Shown here: positions 11,431 to 22,699 of the stretch, piece by piece
How positions within the stretch are numbered: position 1 is the first letter of the stretch
Layout: the number at the start of each line of letters is the position of its first letter
NCBI GenBank assembly: GCA_951217055.1
Contig: OX578278.1
Span: forward strand, 37,917,115 to 37,981,114
Reading direction: 5' to 3'
Origin: Gerris lacustris
Lineage: Eukaryota; Arthropoda; Insecta; Hemiptera; Gerridae
Length of the DNA: 64,000 nucleotides
Notes under the pieces: generated by a model
The model's database searches: none
The model's input: only the letters and a program-made list of their open reading frames with translations
What the model was told of the DNA's origin: nothing
Program-made: the position numbers and the translations under genes

Positions 11431-11438
11431 GCTACTAC

Positions 11439-11556
11439 AGCCACGCGTATTTATACTTTGTATTCACATTAGTAATTATTGTACTTATTATTTTTAAGCT
11501 ATAGCCACGAGTATTTATACTTAACATTACTAATAATTGTACCTATTATTTTAAAT
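11439..11556 (+). repeat. Two-copy tandem duplication, unit about 65 bp
   Basis: AGCCACGCGTATTTATACTT and AGCCACGAGTATTTATACTT begin two successive units, each continuing to TAATTATTGTAC(T/C)TATTATTTT. The copies differ by substitutions and a short indel. Confidence 0.8.
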
Positions 11557-11689
11557 TATTTAGAAAAAAAACTTTACATCTCTGAACCTATTGTGATATA
11601 AATATGTATATCTGAACCTACATGTACATTTGAACCAAGTAATAAATCAAAGAGGGAGGGAAACGGACTGATAATAAACACGTCAAGTG

Positions 11690-12395
11690 TGTGCTAGTCA
11701 GCACACAGCGAGGGTCCGTAGGCAACCCTGTATAGTTTCAGTAGTACCCTATTGATGGTGTTTTTTTAAAATGCTAAAAAGCTTACTTTGAATTATCCTA
11801 TGGGTCTGATATTCTCAAAACACATAAACAAACTTCTGATAAAGTATTTTTTTGCCACTGAATCGGACTACAACCATATAAATACATCGAAAAGACCATA
11901 ATTATGAAAAATCGTATTTTGTCAATAAAAATTAAAATAATGTTTTTTTCGATATTTCCAAAAAGTGGTATCTTCAGTTTTGGTCGAAGAATGTTCAGGA
12001 ATTGTTTCAGATTTTTTGCACTTCACATAAAGCGAGATAGAGGGGGGGGGGGGGGGCGGACACGTTTCACACCCACTTCAAACTTGCCTACGCTCGCCCT
12101 ATCAAAGTTATAAAATAAGAATTATATATTTTTGTAATCAGCTCGACGTACCCTTTCATATGATACCCCTCACGGTGTCGAAAAAAAATAAAATTTACCC
12201 TAATTTTTAAATTTTTTTTTTTTTAAGTCGCTATATTTTTAAAATATGTGGGTAGGTACAAGACACATACATGCCAAATTTCAAATGAATCGGACGAAAG
12301 GTGTAGCCGTGAGAGCACGCGAGTGGACGGACGGACAGACTCACGCAGGAAAATATGAGGGTCCTTGGTTTTGCCTACGGACCCTAAAAATGCAC
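11690..12395 (+). mobile_element. Degenerate dispersed retroposon-like element
   Basis: The right end holds a GCCAAATTTCAAATGAATCGG phrase, a GGACGGACGGACAGAC run (about 12327-12342) and a terminal GGGTCC...TTTTGCCTACGGACCCTAAAAA hairpin and A-rich tail. These are commonly seen at the 3' ends of arthropod retroposons. Near the left edge, GAGGGTCCGTAGGCAA (about 11711-11726) is the reverse complement of the right-end motif, so the region may be two opposed 3' ends or an inverted-repeat element. A G15 run lies inside. Overlapping 63- to 74-codon frames are not believed. Confidence 0.5.
12042..12056 (+). repeat. Poly(G) run, 15 nt
   Basis: Fifteen consecutive G in otherwise AT-rich DNA, within the element at 11690-12395. 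Confidence 0.97.
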
Positions 12396-12599
12396 TTCCC
12401 ATGGATTCTTCATATAATATATGGGCTTGATTCATAAAAAGAAACAATATCTGGATCTCATTGCATGGATTGTCATTAATGAATCACCATTTTACTTTAA
12501 ATATTCTCTTGCCGGATAAGAACTTTCAAAACTAACACATGGCTGACAATTTGTTCGTATTTTACCTGAATTAGATGTTTGGTAATAGAAATTTGTATT

Positions 12600-13075
12600 T
12601 ACACTAAACCCGTGCAAAACCTCTTCACTGATGAGTAGGTATTCATTTCACCACACTCCACACTGACAGAAAATGGTAAGATTACATTGATACAATCTCT
12701 TCATACTTACACTGATGATAAATCCTAACTTTACACTCATGCAAAATATTTCATTTATATTGATGTCTAATCTTTGCCCTACAATGCACTGATGTGAAAT
12801 CCTCACTCTACACTAATTTAAAATCTTTAAACTTTATTGATGTGCAACTTTGCTCTACGATTATATCATCTCTTTTAACTACACTTATTCAAAATCAACT
12901 ATATTGATGTGCAATCTTTGCTCTACAATGATGTAATCATTTTTAACCTACAATGATACGAACCCCTAAACTCATACAACATTTTTAAACTACATTTATG
13001 TGTAATTTTTGCATTACAGTAATGTAACTTCACCTTCACACTAATTCTTTACACGGTGAAATTGCATTTATGCAT
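12600..13075 (+). repeat. Degenerate minisatellite (ACACTGATGTGAAATCTTT-like unit)
   Basis: Words such as ACACTGATG, TATTGATGTGCAATCTTTGCTCTACAATGATG and TTAAACTACATTTATGTG recur at roughly 30-35 bp steps for almost 0.5 kb, with many substitutions and indels. A related fragment appears at 14735-14845 (CACAGATGTGAAAGCC, CTACACTGATGCG). Confidence 0.75.
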
Positions 13076-13317
13076 CGCGTAGTGTAGTACATCATAAGAT
13101 CGTAGAAATGCATATTATATCGATATGAAAAACAAAAAATATGTGTCAGACCCTCAAGCATTGGAAGTGAAACTTAAATTCTAGAAACAGTTGATTTTAT
13201 CCATTGCTCTCTTTGCATTTGATGACGATTTTATTATTCAGAATTAAGAAACGATTACAAAGAATTTAATTGAAAAATAGTTGAAGTAGGTATACGTATA
13301 AAAAAAATTAATCTTTC

Positions 13318-13398
13318 ACTTAGACGAGTCTCGAATCACAAACTTCGTTACATGCAATTTCGTTGCATCCAAGCCAATTTACTCTACCGCGCCTAAAG
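13318..13398 (-). pseudogene. Weak tRNA-like sequence (tRNA-derived repeat?)
   Basis: On the minus strand there is a GCGGTAGAG...GG A-box-like string, a perfect 5-bp arm ATGCA/TGCAT around a 7-nt loop ACGAAAT (GAA in the anticodon position, but C instead of U33), and a GATTCGAGAC B-box-like string. The acceptor and T stems do not pair well. A tRNA-derived SINE head is possible, but a chance match cannot be excluded. Confidence 0.3.
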
Positions 13399-13399
13399 A

Positions 13400-14172
13400 A
13401 GTTTCTCTTCAAAAAACACGTTGAATCAGATTTGTATAAACATAATTAGTTTCTGTACTGTTATATAATTTGTTTCTTTAAATGTGGTCATATATACTTG
13501 TCTTCTGAAATGCTTTACTATCCTAGAACAATATATATATAGAATGAATGTAATACAGTTAATTATCTCTTAGAAGAGAAACCAAATATTACAAGTGTTC
13601 CCACCCACATTGAATCGACATGATTTTTGTTATCCTATTAAAAAGAAAGAGAGTGTAAAAATGTTATTCACGAAAAATCGAGACAACTGAAAGAAGAAGA
13701 CTGAGAAAACAATTCCTTTTGAAAATCATTTCCTTGAAAAGGAAAGAAAACCCCATCTTACCTTTAGCTCATAATCTTACATAATTAGTTATACGTCGGC
13801 AGTGAAGCTTTATGTAGAATGATTTCATGGATTCGATACCGAGAAAAAAAAGCTACAAAGTTTAAGGGGTAACATGTTGGAAGTCTGGAGCCATGGAGGT
13901 GCCTAACATACTCCCCAGACACGGTCCCAGTTCATATTTTCACTGCAAGCACGAGTGATTCTGTAAATGCTATTTTCTAGCTTTAAACCTTCCTCTTACT
14001 CTATCAAGAAATTATCATGAAAACTCATAAATTATTTTTTGCTATATTTAAAAAAAAAGCAAACCAGTGTTGTGTGGAAAGGTACATGAGATTTTTCTTT
14101 TTTGTTAAATTTATTATGGTTTATAAAGTTCGAAAAATTGTTAAAAAATTATTGTCTATAAATATACGTATG
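13400..14172. other. AT-rich non-coding stretch
   Basis: No gene or named repeat is recognised. Confidence 0.4.
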
Positions 14173-14276
<104 letters not shown>

Positions 14277-14345
14277 TAAATTATATCCACATTTGCTATC
14301 ACCTTCCTTATATGCATATATTGTGCGTTTATATGTCTCCAATTT

Positions 14346-14720
14346 CAGAAAACATTCCCAGACAGAAACACATCAGGAAACATTTTTGGTCCCATGTCTG
14401 TCGTTTAATTTTTACGAACCAACATATCTTAAAAACTACTCTTCCAATTTTAATGAAATGTCGATGGTAAATTAGCCCATTGTTGGTCTCATATAAGTTT
14501 AAACCCTCTGCGTTCATTTGTTCCTCTTCCACATTCACCCAAACATAAATTTATTTACACTTATATCTTTAAAAGTGCTCTTCTGATATTCAATAAATTT
14601 GTATGATTTGTTGACAGTAGCTCTCAGATAGCCTCAGATTAATTTTAACCGTCTCCGCTTAATATGTAGTGCTACATTGGTACTTTTATTTGTGAAAATT
14701 TTGAACTCATAAATGTTTAG
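14346..14720 (-). mobile_element. SINE-like family copy, diverged (minus orientation)
   Basis: On the plus strand it reads CAGGAAACATTTTTGGTCCCATGTCTGTCG, TTTTTACGAACCAACA and AATTTATTTACACTTATATCTTTAAAAGTGCTCTTCTGAT, in the same order and spacing as 63069-63250. The 30-nt hairpin terminus is missing here. Open frames on both strands are not conserved between copies, so they are not coding. Confidence 0.75.
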
Positions 14721-14734
14721 TATATCTTCTAGTG

Positions 14735-14845
14735 CTAGACAGATGCAATCTCAAACACTTATAAAAACTTGTTCGCACTTCACAGATGTGAAAGCCTCTA
14801 CTCCAAGCCACTACACTGATGCGTAATTAATAGATGTGAAAAGTT
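14735..14845 (+). repeat. Short fragment of the 12.6-kb minisatellite
   Basis: CACTTCACAGATGTGAAAGCCTCTACTCC and CACTACACTGATGCG resemble units of 12600-13075. It directly follows the SINE-like copy. Confidence 0.45.
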
Positions 14846-15162
14846 GAACATTAACTTTCGGGTTTTAAGTTAAAGTTGAAAAAATTATATAATTAAAATT
14901 AACACAAATAGACTAATTATTGAATTTCAAACAAATCTATCCCAAAACTGTAAATATAAATTTATTTAACATCCAAAAGCGTTTCAAATATTTTAACAAG
15001 TGCCTGCTATTAAGGGTGCTTGTAATCGAGCAACATTTTATGGTAATGTGTGGCTGGCAATAAAATATACTGCTGGCAATATGTGTGGCCGGGAAAATTT
15101 TCTTCATACCCAGAAATATGGCTGGCTATATTTCTGTATAGACCGGTAATATTTCCATTCAG

Positions 15163-15619
15163 AGTAAATCCGCACTATTTGGCCCACCAATTTCTAATTG
15201 TCCCATTTACTAGCAATTTTTTTTAAATTGTTCCTTTTTACATATTAAAAACGATTTTGGTTGTACCATCTCGGTAAATTCAATAGTTTTTTTTAAACAA
15301 AAAATACGTAAAAGTGAAGTGAACAGGGCTGTTTACAGAAACAAAGTATTTTCAACGACCTCATTTTCTGAAGAAAAACAACCCTGTTGCATATAGACCA
15401 GGTAGAGGTTCATATCGAAGTATAAAATTAGCTTAGTTATCACTTTAACTTTAGCCAAAAAAAAATACGCAAAGTGTCACTTCCTAAGAAAAATAAGGGA
15501 AGGTTATGGTTAGTTTAGGTTAAGATTTGTACTTTTAACATAACCTTTCATCATGTCCCTAAGAAAATGACACTTTTACGACAATTAGAAATTGGTGGGC
15601 CAAATAGTGCAGATTTTCC
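15163..15619. mobile_element. hAT-like MITE, 457 bp, 8-bp target duplication
   Basis: CCATTCAG occurs at 15155-15162 and again at 15620-15627, immediately outside an element whose ends contain 37-bp inverted repeats (15166-15202 and 15580-15616) with a single mismatch. The TIR word is CACTATTTGGCCCACCAATT. An 8-bp duplication is characteristic of the hAT superfamily, although P, Merlin and piggyBac-unrelated groups also need excluding. The interior has no open frame and includes short inverted words around ACAGGGCTGTTT / AACAACCCTGTT. Near-identical TIRs and an intact duplication suggest fairly recent insertion. Confidence 0.85.
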
Positions 15620-15629
15620 CCATTCAGTA

Positions 15630-16830
15630 TAATGTCGCCCAATCATTGCCGAAAATGTTGCCAGGCTATACAGATCCTTTATAACTGAAATTGAATAGTT
15701 GTAGGGATTAAAGGTAATCGGGATAACAAAATTTTGAGAGGTACAGGATAAGTTAGTAATCTTCTAGTTAAGTGTATATAATCCAAATTAAGAAATCATT
15801 TTAAGAAGTATTATGTTAAAAAATATAACAAATTACACACTGAAATTACTAAAATTAAATGTGCTACTTATATAAAAAACCTCAAGTCCACAAAAGAAAA
15901 ACTTCAATTAAATGTGCTATACTAAAATTTACTTAAATATCGTATTGGATTGCATTTTTTTTAGCCTCACGCCAAATAGGAATAGTAATTGGACTACTCC
16001 CTTTTTCAAGTTGTAGGTGCAAGTCAAATAAGCAAAACTTATAGCATGTACAAATTTAGTTATTTTGAAAAAGATTTTCCACACTGTATCAAAAACTACT
16101 CGATTCCCAGGGTAATTTTCTATTCTTTTCCTGGTCTGTAGGATTTTTGCAGCTATATTTTCTAAAGGTTAGTTTCAAACTCACCTGTTCAACCTTTATA
16201 ACTGATCTTCATTTTAGAAACCGTTACTGATACAACGTAATAAAATTATCTACGGACTAAATGTATTTAAATTCGGCTATTTGTATGTTTGATTATTACC
16301 TCCAGTCGAAAATACTACAAACTACAAGGATGAAATCAAATATTAAAAGTTCAACATTTCTTAAATAAACATTTTTTTTTATATATTTATCGAGCGAAAA
16401 AAAAACATTAAACAATTTAACACTCTGGGTGGTATAAATATACATACAAACACACATATAGTATGTATATATATGTGAGTGTTGAAATTATTCACTTGCA
16501 ACATCATTTCTTTAAAGAAGATGCCAGAAAAATAAGACAAAAGGAAAGTTTTCAAATACCAAGTCAAATTGATTATACGGTGCCGTCAAAAAAAAAAATC
16601 AAATACAATTGTATAACGGAGTAGGTGGTGAAAATTGTACTTGAGCTTTCGATTCTGTAACTTTTTTTTTTTTGATGTGGGTGTCAGTGTTATAATAGGG
16701 AGTTGAATATGAGGGACTGTTATTCTGGATGTGAGCTCTGTCGGTAATGGCTTAAAACTTAACATGTACTTCTAAAACATTAACTTCAAAAACTAACCTG
16801 TACAGATTATTAGAACGAAGCTAAGAGGAG
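15630..16830. other. AT-rich non-coding stretch
   Basis: No gene or named repeat is recognised. Confidence 0.4.
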
Positions 16831-16835
16831 AATTT

Positions 16836-16858
16836 AAAAAAAAAAAAAAAAAAAAAAA
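16836..16858 (+). repeat. Poly(A) tract, 23 nt
   Basis: An uninterrupted A run with no recognised retroposon body beside it. Confidence 0.9.
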
Positions 16859-16859
16859 C

Positions 16860-17654
16860 ACGAAGAGAAGGTTATTAATTATAAGGAATCCGTAGTAAGG
16901 TGATATGAGAGCGGTAATACGCAAAGCGTTTTTCTCTTCTAATTTCTTATTACGTTCATTCGTTCAAGCTGTGATTTGACGGCGACCTGTCTTGTCTCCT
17001 GAGCTGGTTAATACTAACTTAACGCCTACACAAGCCTTTCTTTCGACTTTTTTTTTCTTTTCTTCGGCGAAGTACATCGCTCGGACTTTTAAAATAACTT
17101 TACTCCTCCGACATCCGGCTGACTTTCGAGATTTTTTTTTAAAAGAAAGAAGATATAATTGCAATATGTCATGTCACAAATTTAATTTTTTTTTCTTGAA
17201 ATAATTTAAAACTTACCTATAGCAGTAATAATTATTGATTATGTTACTCTTTGTTTCGCCCTGTTCATATAACTAATTGGTTATCTTTTTTTTAATTTGA
17301 GTATTTAGTTTTACTCTAATTAATCACATTTAAAATTATTGTAAGAAAAGATGACACATTCTTTAAATGAAGTTAGGAATAATAATTATAATGACAATTT
17401 TTTTTCTTATTTCTGCTAATTGCTTTTTTTTTAAAAAAAAAAAGAAAAAAGAAAATGTAATTAGTCTTTTTAAAAGTTCAAACAGGTATTTAGGTTAAAG
17501 TTTAAAGGTATAATTAGGTACAAAAATGTATGTCAGTTACAAAAATGATTTATTGCTTAGGAAATATTTCTGTAACCTATTTCATTTGATTCAATAAGAT
17601 ATGCTGTTTTGATTGCTCTGTGAGGTATCAAATTGGAAGGAGTACGTATACATT
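16860..17654. other. AT-rich non-coding stretch with a slightly GC-richer patch
   Basis: 16960-17130 is somewhat richer in GC (GGCGACCTGTC, CCGACATCCGGC). Overlapping open frames exist on both strands (66 and 70 codons) but neither shows a domain. A degraded exon or repeat is possible. Confidence 0.3.
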
Positions 17655-18060
17655 ATTGAGCTGAGCGAAGCGAAGCTCTTATACTACACTTTGCATTTGG
17701 TTGGACACCTACTCCTTCTGAACAGCTGAACCGATCCGCACAAAATTCAGCACGATCATAGTGACCAACCACAGGAAGGTATACATCTGAAATGGTCCAA
17801 ATTGGTAAAGGGGTACGGGGTACAAAAGTTAAAATAGTATATGCCCTTCATGATGCATGTCGTAGGAAAGCTCTTTAAGAGTACAGTAATTGTTGTTATG
17901 TTCACTTTTGTCATACTTTCATTTAAGAGGGAGGTAAAATATAAAAATAGGAAAAAAATATTTTTTAAAAATGAGAAATATTACTGTTTTTGATCCGATT
18001 TCAGCTGTTTATAAATACAAATGTTTATTGTTTAAGATTAAAATGCACGCTCAGCTCAAT
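17655..18060. mobile_element. 406-bp element with 13-bp TIRs
   Basis: ATTGAGCTGAGCG (17655-17667) is matched by its exact reverse complement at 18048-18060. Between them lies GAGCGAAGCGAAGCTC, then CTGAACCGATCC...AATTCAGCACGATCATAGTG and AAATTGGTAAAGGGGTACGGGG, which look like dispersed-repeat text rather than unique DNA. No transposase frame and no clear target duplication. Confidence 0.6.
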
Positions 18061-18064
18061 ATTG

Positions 18065-19285
18065 CAAGCAGACAACTGCAGTGTACACCTAGTATACATA
18101 ATGTGTATCTTATAATAGAGTAAAATAAATAACCATCACTTTTAATTCAAGAATATGGAAGAAGATTTATTTATTGTTTATTGATAAATATATTTACTTT
18201 AATTTGATATTTATTTAGTTAAATAAATATCAATGTACAAATATCTTACTAGTTCCTTTAATTTGAATTAATAAAAATGTTGTGGTAGCCCTGCAATAAA
18301 GAAGCGCAACATTGAGTCCCAGTGTGGACTAAGCTTTACTTTCCTTTCGGAAAAAAAGATATACGATATTTACAATGGGGCTTTTAAGGAATAAATAAAT
18401 AAATATAATATAAATATTTCAAGAACCTACAAAATTCTATTTAGTCAAATTCATACATTATACCTTTTTTTATTGTAAAGTAAGACTTTTGAGATAAAGG
18501 AGACAAAAATAAATATACACAATTTAATATTCATGTGATAAAGTAGCCAATTCATTATAATTACACGCAACAAATTTAAATTTACTCACATGTAATAATG
18601 TTGTAATCTACAATCTAAGAGAAACAAGATCTTAAATCTGTTCTTTTTTTTGCTCTTTTTTACTTTACACACCTGTTTGTCCTTGAATCTGGACACTAAT
18701 AAAAGCAGATCATGCAGAAAAAAATAAAAGAATATTAATACAAATCAGTGTGTCCACTTTTTTAGGCTCCAAAAAAAAGTTCTCAAAATACTCGTCGTAG
18801 GAGGGAGGTTAATGTACCTTTTTTCTTAATTTTTTTTGTCAATGGGTCCTGAAACGCGATCCTTTACATCCCAGCTGAGCAGGTGCGCCAAAATGTTCTT
18901 CTTTTCGGGGCGCTTTGTAAAGGGTCAACGTACTGCACCGTGCATAGCCATGTCGGAAACAGGTGAGACCTTTTTTACAAAAAAAAAATTAGATCTTAAG
19001 TCTGAGATTGAAGAACTATAATACATATTTAAATATACTAATTCGTACCTACACCTGGCCTGATCTTTCCCGTAGACCAAATGTCATTTAAACACGATAA
19101 CTTAAAAACGATTCTAACCAAAAACGTCTTAATATATAATACAAGAAACGTTAATATAATATTTAGCTAAAATTTTATTTAAAAAAAAAAAAATTATATT
19201 TTTTTATATTCTTTGGTCTCACATTATTTTTTACTATATTATTAAACAATTTTAAGATTTAATTATTATATTCTTGAATGAACAC
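18065..19285. other. AT-rich non-coding stretch
   Basis: No gene is seen. A 61-codon frame at 18836-19021 (+) lies in a short GC-richer patch (18830-18965) but has no recognised domain. Confidence 0.35.
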
Positions 19286-19288
19286 AGT

Positions 19289-19440
19289 GTTTCCGTTACC
19301 TTTATTAAGCTCAGAAGCAATAATGATAGCGAGGATTAATCTTATTTACCTACCAAAATTTAATTGGTAATCTTCTAATCCTTATGTACGCTTTCTTAAA
19401 CGCGAGGAAGATATGTGCTACATTACTAGACAGACGTATT
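19289..19440 (+). mobile_element. SINE-like family fragments (tail and head words)
   Basis: 19289-19318 is a mutated copy of the family's 30-nt terminal hairpin. About 85 bp further, GCGAGGAAGATATGTGCTACATTACTAGACAGAC resembles the opposite end of the family in minus orientation (compare 63466-63500). Two overlapping degraded insertions are likely. Confidence 0.5.
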
Positions 19441-20369
19441 TTATGAAATTTTTTTTTATTTAATGTAGATATTTCTAAACAGTAATAATTTCAGGTGATG
19501 TAAAATAAGGAAGTGTTTGTGACTAATCCTACCAGAATTTCTTCTCCCCTGGGTGGCCCCCCAATGCAATGTTCCATTAAAATATTGAAAAATAAAAACA
19601 ACATACATTATAATAATTCATTCAACAATATCTCAATATTTATCTTTATGTGACTAACTACATATAGATACATGTTTGAAGAACTATATACGAGTGTGTA
19701 TGTATCTATGTGTATGCAATATGAAACTATATATGTAGGACAGTTCAATAAAATAATAATGAAGCCTATTGGTCAGATATATATTTTTTACTTTTTTCAA
19801 AGTTATGTTGTTTCGAGTGGGAAGAGAAAATAGTATGTTAGCTGCATGCTGTCATATTCACGCTGTCATTTTTATTATGTAAGACCTGCACTTTCATACA
19901 TATATGCAGACAGACTGGACCAACAAATGCACTAGACTCTTTCTATACATAAATAATATATAAATACACACACATATTGTATATATATCGTAACATTGAT
20001 TGATTGGAAGCACTAAGCAATGTGAATCTATTGTAGGTACTTGTTCCGTTGTTTCATGTCTGAAGAATGTATCGTATTGATAAATATTTAGTAGTATAAT
20101 ATTTATTTTATAAATAAATACTGGTGAACACTTTAAAATGTAACGAAAAATTTTACTTTTTGCTGATTTAGAACAGTTAAATATGTTACAAAATAAATAA
20201 ATTGAATTAGAGGGCTCTGCTCCTACTCGTATAGCAAATATTGCTAAATTGATACTTTTATCCGTGTAAGAAAACAAAACAAATATATTTTGTCATATTT
20301 AAAGAAAGTGGAGATAATAATCAAGTAAATTTTACAATAGAGTTATAAAAACATAACACCAATAAAATA

Positions 20370-20470
20370 CGTGATAAGATGCGAGGAAGCTATGTGCCTC
20401 ACTAATTGGCAGACTTTTTTTTTAATTTGTCATAATTGTTTGGCTACCTTCGGAATATTCAGAATCAAAA
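20370..20470 (-). mobile_element. SINE-like family head fragment
   Basis: TACGTGATAAGATGCGAGGAAGCTATGTGCC...CTAATTGGCAGAC matches 63452-63498 closely. An immediately following GGCTACCTTCGGAATATTCAGAATC may be a decayed hairpin tail from another copy. Confidence 0.65.
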
Positions 20471-20854
20471 GTAGTGGGATGTAAACAAACCTCACAATTT
20501 CCCCACTCCTCACCCTTTTTTTTGCCTATAGTTTACAACCCCCATTTTTCCTCTAACCTTGTTTTTCGCATAATTCAGTATATATCCTACTCACTGGACA
20601 TTTTTGTTTACAAAATATTTTAATTATATCGAGAGGTATTATATGTTAGGATTTACTTTTCTTTATTTTGAAGATTAAAATTATAAATTTTTATTTAAAT
20701 TTTTCCATAGATATAGGATTGCCATTACTTACAGGGAGCCATAAACTTATATTTATGAGCAACGTTTGTCTGTTGCGGTGACTTAAGAAGGATAGTTATG
20801 ATTGAGTCTCTATACACTTTTTGCAAATTACTATGCCTGAACGCGTTTGAATTT

Positions 20855-20930
20855 ATACTTTTTACTTGGAATCGAACCTAAAACTTTAATCTGTTGGCGG
20901 TCATATACAAATAACTTCACTAATAAGAGA
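20855..20930 (-). repeat. Isolated Pol III B-box-like sequence
   Basis: On the minus strand, TATGACCGCCAACAGATTAAAGTTTTAGGTTCGATTCC ends in an exact GGTTCGATTCC B box about 50 bp after a TTAGTG word. No tRNA cloverleaf can be drawn. It is probably a decayed tRNA-derived repeat. Confidence 0.35.
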
Positions 20931-20934
20931 AAAT

Positions 20935-22255
20935 AATATACTGATGATATGTTGATGACTATATACTTTTAGGAGACACTAACCTTTAAAAACCTGAAAT
21001 ATGGTGAGAACTACAGAACTACTTTCTCTAGAATTATCCCCATGAGTTAGTAGTTCTGGTTGTTCTGAATGAAGCTATGTTCATTATTGGAATTTTAGGA
21101 AGATTACATTTTTTATTCACAAAATTACTTTGTCCTATTCCTGTTAGGAATTTATTGTAAGTATAGAAGTTTAAAATTGAAGAAAATAAAAATAAAATGA
21201 ACTAAAAAGGATTAAATCCAGAAGATTCAAATGCTACTGTTTCGATTCAATCCTTACAATTTGTTATTGCTCGGTTGATCAAAAAAAACATTGTTACATG
21301 GAATGCAAGAAGTCTGCTATTATTGTTCGTATGGTGGAGCTCAATGTTCGTTACTAATCGACTAGAGATGTTTTCTTTTTATTTCCTCGAAGCTCGTAAG
21401 GAGCGAAGCTTTAATGCGTGGTTCCACGGCTGTGTAGCTTCGTCTTGTTAAACGGTTCAACCAAATCCTTGTCGTGGCTAGTGCGTAACTCATCTCTCTG
21501 GATGTGCGAGGCTCAAAGTAAAACCAGGCAATTAGTTATAGTTCTGTTCCGTGTCCTTAACAAGGATAATATTATGTGCTTCCTCCTAGTCTTCCCCTTA
21601 TTATAATGTCCTGTAAAGATGCCAATTCAACAAACAACCGTTTCAAACAAAGAATCTTCCGCTAGCATCCTTCGCGCTTCAAAACAACAAAAAACAACTC
21701 CTACTACTTACAGTAGTACTTTTGAAATTGACAGAATACCTTGAAACAGTATTTAGCATAAATGTGTGCCTCTTAGCATAAAATTATACTTCGTGTTTGG
21801 ATGTCACGAGTCTTAAAGAACTACTTCAAGCCTGTCAAGCTTTGTACGTTGTCCTCATAATTATCACGGTATACGAGTATATCCCTGCAAAAATGTAATT
21901 GTGAACTACTTCAAGAGTGTATCATTATTGAATTTACTGTAAAGAGACTCATCATACGTGAAATATAAGACATACATTAAACAAAAAGTAATAAGCGTGA
22001 CATAAATGATCTAAAGTTTAAATGTAAAAATAGCACAAGTATTAGTAAGATCACAATTATATTAAGAATGGTAAAGGGTAGTAAATTATCAAATAAGCTA
22101 GTGCGTACGATATGCTAAAGATATGATTTTCTCTATGCAGAATCCAAATACTAACCATAATTGAAGTTCAATTACATAGCGATATGTCATGTTCCACACT
22201 AATGATCTCATCTGTAACTATCCTTGTTTGTGTTATTTACGTGTTATTTTCATCA
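20935..22255. other. AT-rich non-coding stretch
   Basis: No gene is recognised. 21370-21600 is modestly GC-richer with a 62-codon plus-strand frame that shows no domain. Confidence 0.35.
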
Positions 22256-22261
22256 TCTCGA

Positions 22262-22695
22262 CTCAATGCCACTCCAAGGTAAAGCATAGGGCATCAACAT
22301 TCAGCGCCATCTAACGCATTTCTATGACTGTGCCATCAGATCTTCCTTTACTTTCCTTCTCTAGGTCTTCTTTGGCCAACCTCTTCTTCGTTGGCACTGC
22401 CAATTCTTATCCAAGACCTTTTTCAATAAAGTTACAGCATCTCTTCTCATTTCTTGTGCTTACTTCGATCTCAATAGCTTTTTAGCTCTTTTACCTATAA
22501 CGCTTGGTTTTAGGTCACTTTTTGGCTAAAATATTCTTAATATTTTACGCAGACACCGGTTTATGAGAAGTTACTTCTTTTTTACAGCCACAAACATCTT
22601 CGCATCCATACAATACCACAGATTTTACATTGCTGTGGAAGATAAGCGTTGTCCCTCTTGACTTCCATACAGAGTACAACTTACAATAGCTGCCA
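22262..22695 (-). pseudogene. Decayed non-LTR retrotransposon (LINE) reverse transcriptase, C-terminal part
   Basis: Minus-strand conceptual translation in shifting frames gives, in order: NVKSVVLYGCE (the KS-LLYG-E-W block after the RT domain), LRKILRIF followed by a stop where this family has W, QRRRGWPKKT followed by stop and RR (the RRRGRPKKTWRR block), and a terminal DALCFTLEW. These are the conserved C-terminal landmarks of endonuclease/reverse-transcriptase LINE proteins common in arthropods and other invertebrates. At least three in-frame stops and several frame changes make it a dead fragment. No RT catalytic core (YADD) or endonuclease is seen upstream, so the copy is 5'-truncated. 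The exact clade is not determined. Confidence 0.85.
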
Positions 22696-22699
22696 CATG

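Noticed and set aside
15002..15130. GGCTGGCAATA words as a tandem repeat
   Set aside because: Only a few irregular repeats of GCTGGC/GGCCGG around 15050-15130. Spacing and sequence are too variable to call an array.
19894..20277. 127-codon minus-strand open frame
   Set aside because: Second longest frame, but its residues follow AT-rich base composition (I, Y, N, F, C), no domain or signal is recognised, and no second copy or exon context supports it.
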